The notes under the pieces: model-generated
Seen by the model: the letters and a program-made list of their open reading frames with translations, nothing else
The model's database searches: none
Told to the model about the DNA's origin: nothing
Shown: piece by piece, positions 14,314-15,234 of the stretch
Layout of the letters: every line of letters starts with the position of its first letter
Numbering within the stretch: position 1 is the first letter of the stretch
Origin: Leptospira saintgironsiae
Lineage (GTDB): Bacteria > Spirochaetota > Leptospiria > Leptospirales > Leptospiraceae
Direction of reading: 5' to 3'
Length of the DNA stretch: 15,234 bases
Assembly: GCF_002811765.1 (NCBI RefSeq)
Contig: NZ_NPDR01000018.1
Span: 1 to 15,234 of the forward strand
Program-made: the position numbers and the translations under genes

Positions 14314-14889
14314 TTATTTTTTATCGCTTATGAATTTCAAAAGTTTACTAGGATTTTCATCCCAATGTTTATCAAATTCAAAAATTAACCCTTTAATTCT
14401 TCCTTGAGAATTGACCCAAAGAACTGAATCAGGATGATCTATATCTCCGCTTTTATTAGATGAGAATGCCATAATTCCGAAAAGTCTTGCAAGTTCGAAG
14501 GCCCTACCCCTTGTCTCCAATCGGATAAATTTAGTTTCTGATTTTAGATCTGAAAAATATTTTCTGAAACGTTCTTCTGTATCGTTTTCTGGATCTAAAC
14601 TTACAAAGATGAGTCTTAGATCTTTTCGTTCAGAAATTAGATTTTTCAATTTTCGCAAACTGCCATGACATACTGTCTTACAGTTCAGATATCCGAAATA
14701 GACCAAATTTTCTTGTCCGATCAGAGTTTCGCGTATATCTATTGTTTTGCCATTTTCTTCACTTATCTGAAATTCAGGTAAATTTCTATCTGCTTCCATC
14801 ATTCCGGAAGAAGAACTTGGTAAAAAATAAAATAACGGAAATATTACCGTTAATCCACCGATCGCAAGTTTCCAAATATCCGTCTGCAT
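14314..14889 (-). CDS. SCO1/SenC-family copper chaperone
   Basis: A 191-residue membrane-anchored thioredoxin-fold protein. One N-terminal span (about residues 6-24) anchors it, with the rest in the periplasm. The copper site is complete: Cys70 and Cys74 in YLNCKTVCHG, and His151 in DIDHPDSVLWV. SCO proteins deliver copper to the CuA centre of cytochrome c oxidase or act as thiol-disulfide reductants. No oxidase subunit lies in the window, so its client is elsewhere. The ATG lacks a clear Shine-Dalgarno site. An AGAGG/CCTCT inverted repeat lies just upstream (14898-14902 with 14914-14918). It precedes the chemoreceptor gene on the same strand by 104 bp, so loose co-transcription is possible. 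Confidence 0.93.
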   Translation of the reverse strand: MQTDIWKLAIGGLTVIFPLFYFLPSSSSGMMEADRNLPEFQISEENGKTIDIRETLIGQENLVYFGYLNCKTVCHGSLRKLKNLISERKDLRLIFVSLDPENDTEERFRKYFSDLKSETKFIRLETRGRAFELARLFGIMAFSSNKSGDIDHPDSVLWVNSQGRIKGLIFEFDKHWDENPSKLLKFISDKK

Positions 14890-15000
14890 TCTACTAAAGA
14901 GGTACTTAAAAACCCTCTAATATTACCAAAGACGAATAACTTTCTTTTTATTCAAAAAATTTCCTAAAAGAAGACCCAACGAATTAAAGGAAATTTATTT

Positions 15001-15114
15001 ATGAATATGTTAAGTTTAAGTTATTTCTTGGGAAAAAATTATTTAGACCTAGGACTGTTTTTTAGGAATTCCTACACCACGACAAAAATCCGGGATATCC
15101 GAATTCCCACATAG
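15001..15114 (+). CDS. candidate 37-residue peptide
   Basis: An ATG ORF has AGGA nine bases upstream (14988-14991) and encodes 37 residues beginning MNMLSLSYFLGKNYLDLGLF and ending RDIRIPT. It has no recognised family. Against a real gene, its 3' part runs through the GGAATTCC palindrome, which elsewhere in the window is non-coding. Its ribosome site is also one arm of a 9-bp inverted repeat. Confidence 0.2.
   Translation: MNMLSLSYFLGKNYLDLGLFFRNSYTTTKIRDIRIPT
15063..15074. repeat. 12-bp GGAATTCC-centred palindrome
   Basis: TAGGAATTCCTA is a perfect palindrome that shares its 8-bp core with the two 16-bp copies near the left end (60-75, 193-208). A related half-site, GAATTCCCACA, begins 27 bp after it at 15101. 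This supports a recurring intergenic element family. Confidence 0.55.
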
Positions 15115-15234
15115 AGAACTGAATCATATCTTTTAAAGTTAAGTTAGAATGTTTTGAACTAGAAAGGAAGAGAAAGTCTCTTCGAAAACATATAGAGTAG
15201 CGTGACTCACCGATTTGTTACACCCCCAGCCCTT

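Larger units (their letters stand above)
14890..15234. other. 345-bp right-end region without a clear gene
   Basis: This stretch carries the SCO promoter region, an inverted repeat AAATTTCCT/AGGAAATTT (14957-14965 with 14988-14996) and a 37-codon candidate ORF (15001-15114). Inside the ORF are a TAGGAATTCCTA palindrome and a GAATTCCCACA half-site (15101-15111). A perfect 7-bp hairpin GAAGAGA-AAG-TCTCTTC (15167-15183) follows. The last bases (ACACCCCCAGCCC) turn C-rich, somewhat like the GC-rich block at the left end, but the window stops before this can be judged. Confidence 0.4.

Noticed and set aside
14288..14330. ATCGCTTA direct repeat at the end of the SCO gene
   Set aside because: An 8-bp pair 35 bp apart in AT-rich DNA is easily chance, and no element lies between the copies.

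Overview
The window looks like chromosomal DNA of a spirochaete, most probably Leptospira. The reasons are the AT-rich base composition, AGGAG-type ribosome sites with occasional TTG/GTG starts, and a DUF1574-type protein directly behind an MBOAT acyltransferase, an arrangement I associate with Leptospira. Intergenic GGAATTCC-centred palindromes point the same way. The genus call is an inference from family knowledge; no rRNA or other marker gene is present. I see no tRNA, rRNA, CRISPR array, transposase, integrase or phage gene.

Layout. Positions 1-50 hold the probable tail of a + strand gene. Next come two identical 16-bp palindromes (60-75, 193-208) around a GC-rich hairpin region. A TetR regulator and a patatin-like phospholipase follow on the - strand (226-1917). 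A hotdog thioesterase (2015-2476, +) runs divergently from the patatin gene and meets, tail to tail, a membrane protein resembling a voltage-sensor module (2481-3329, -). A tight + strand operon (3404-6507) encodes a YacP/NYN nuclease, an MBOAT O-acyltransferase and an SGNH-like DUF1574 partner. It overlaps by 13 bp the end of a - strand operon (6495-7768) of a DJ-1/PfpI protein and a class III-like sirtuin. Upstream of that lies a polyprenyl-phosphate glycosyltransferase with a fused GtrA domain (7853-9013, -).

The second half has longer non-coding gaps. It carries three + strand genes: a DoxX membrane protein (9371-9859), a secreted LamG/concanavalin-like protein (9917-10765) and a secreted family I-type lipase (11237-12169). 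On the - strand follow a small secreted cysteine-containing protein (12257-12538), a methyl-accepting chemotaxis protein with a histidine-rich multi-span sensor (12662-14209) and an SCO-type copper chaperone (14314-14889). The last 345 bp contain only a candidate 37-codon ORF, a third GGAATTCC palindrome and hairpins.

How the genes work together. Several products act on lipids or the envelope: patatin, thioesterase and lipase on acyl chains, MBOAT plus DUF1574 on O-acylation of a surface glycan, and the glycosyltransferase on lipid-linked sugars. The sirtuin and DJ-1 genes suggest a small protein-repair or deacylation unit. I found no clear defence system or mobile element. The best candidates for undescribed biology are the MBOAT/DUF1574 pair, the palindrome-bracketed GC-rich element at the left end, the histidine-rich chemoreceptor sensor, and the clustered operator-like repeats before doxX and the lipase gene.
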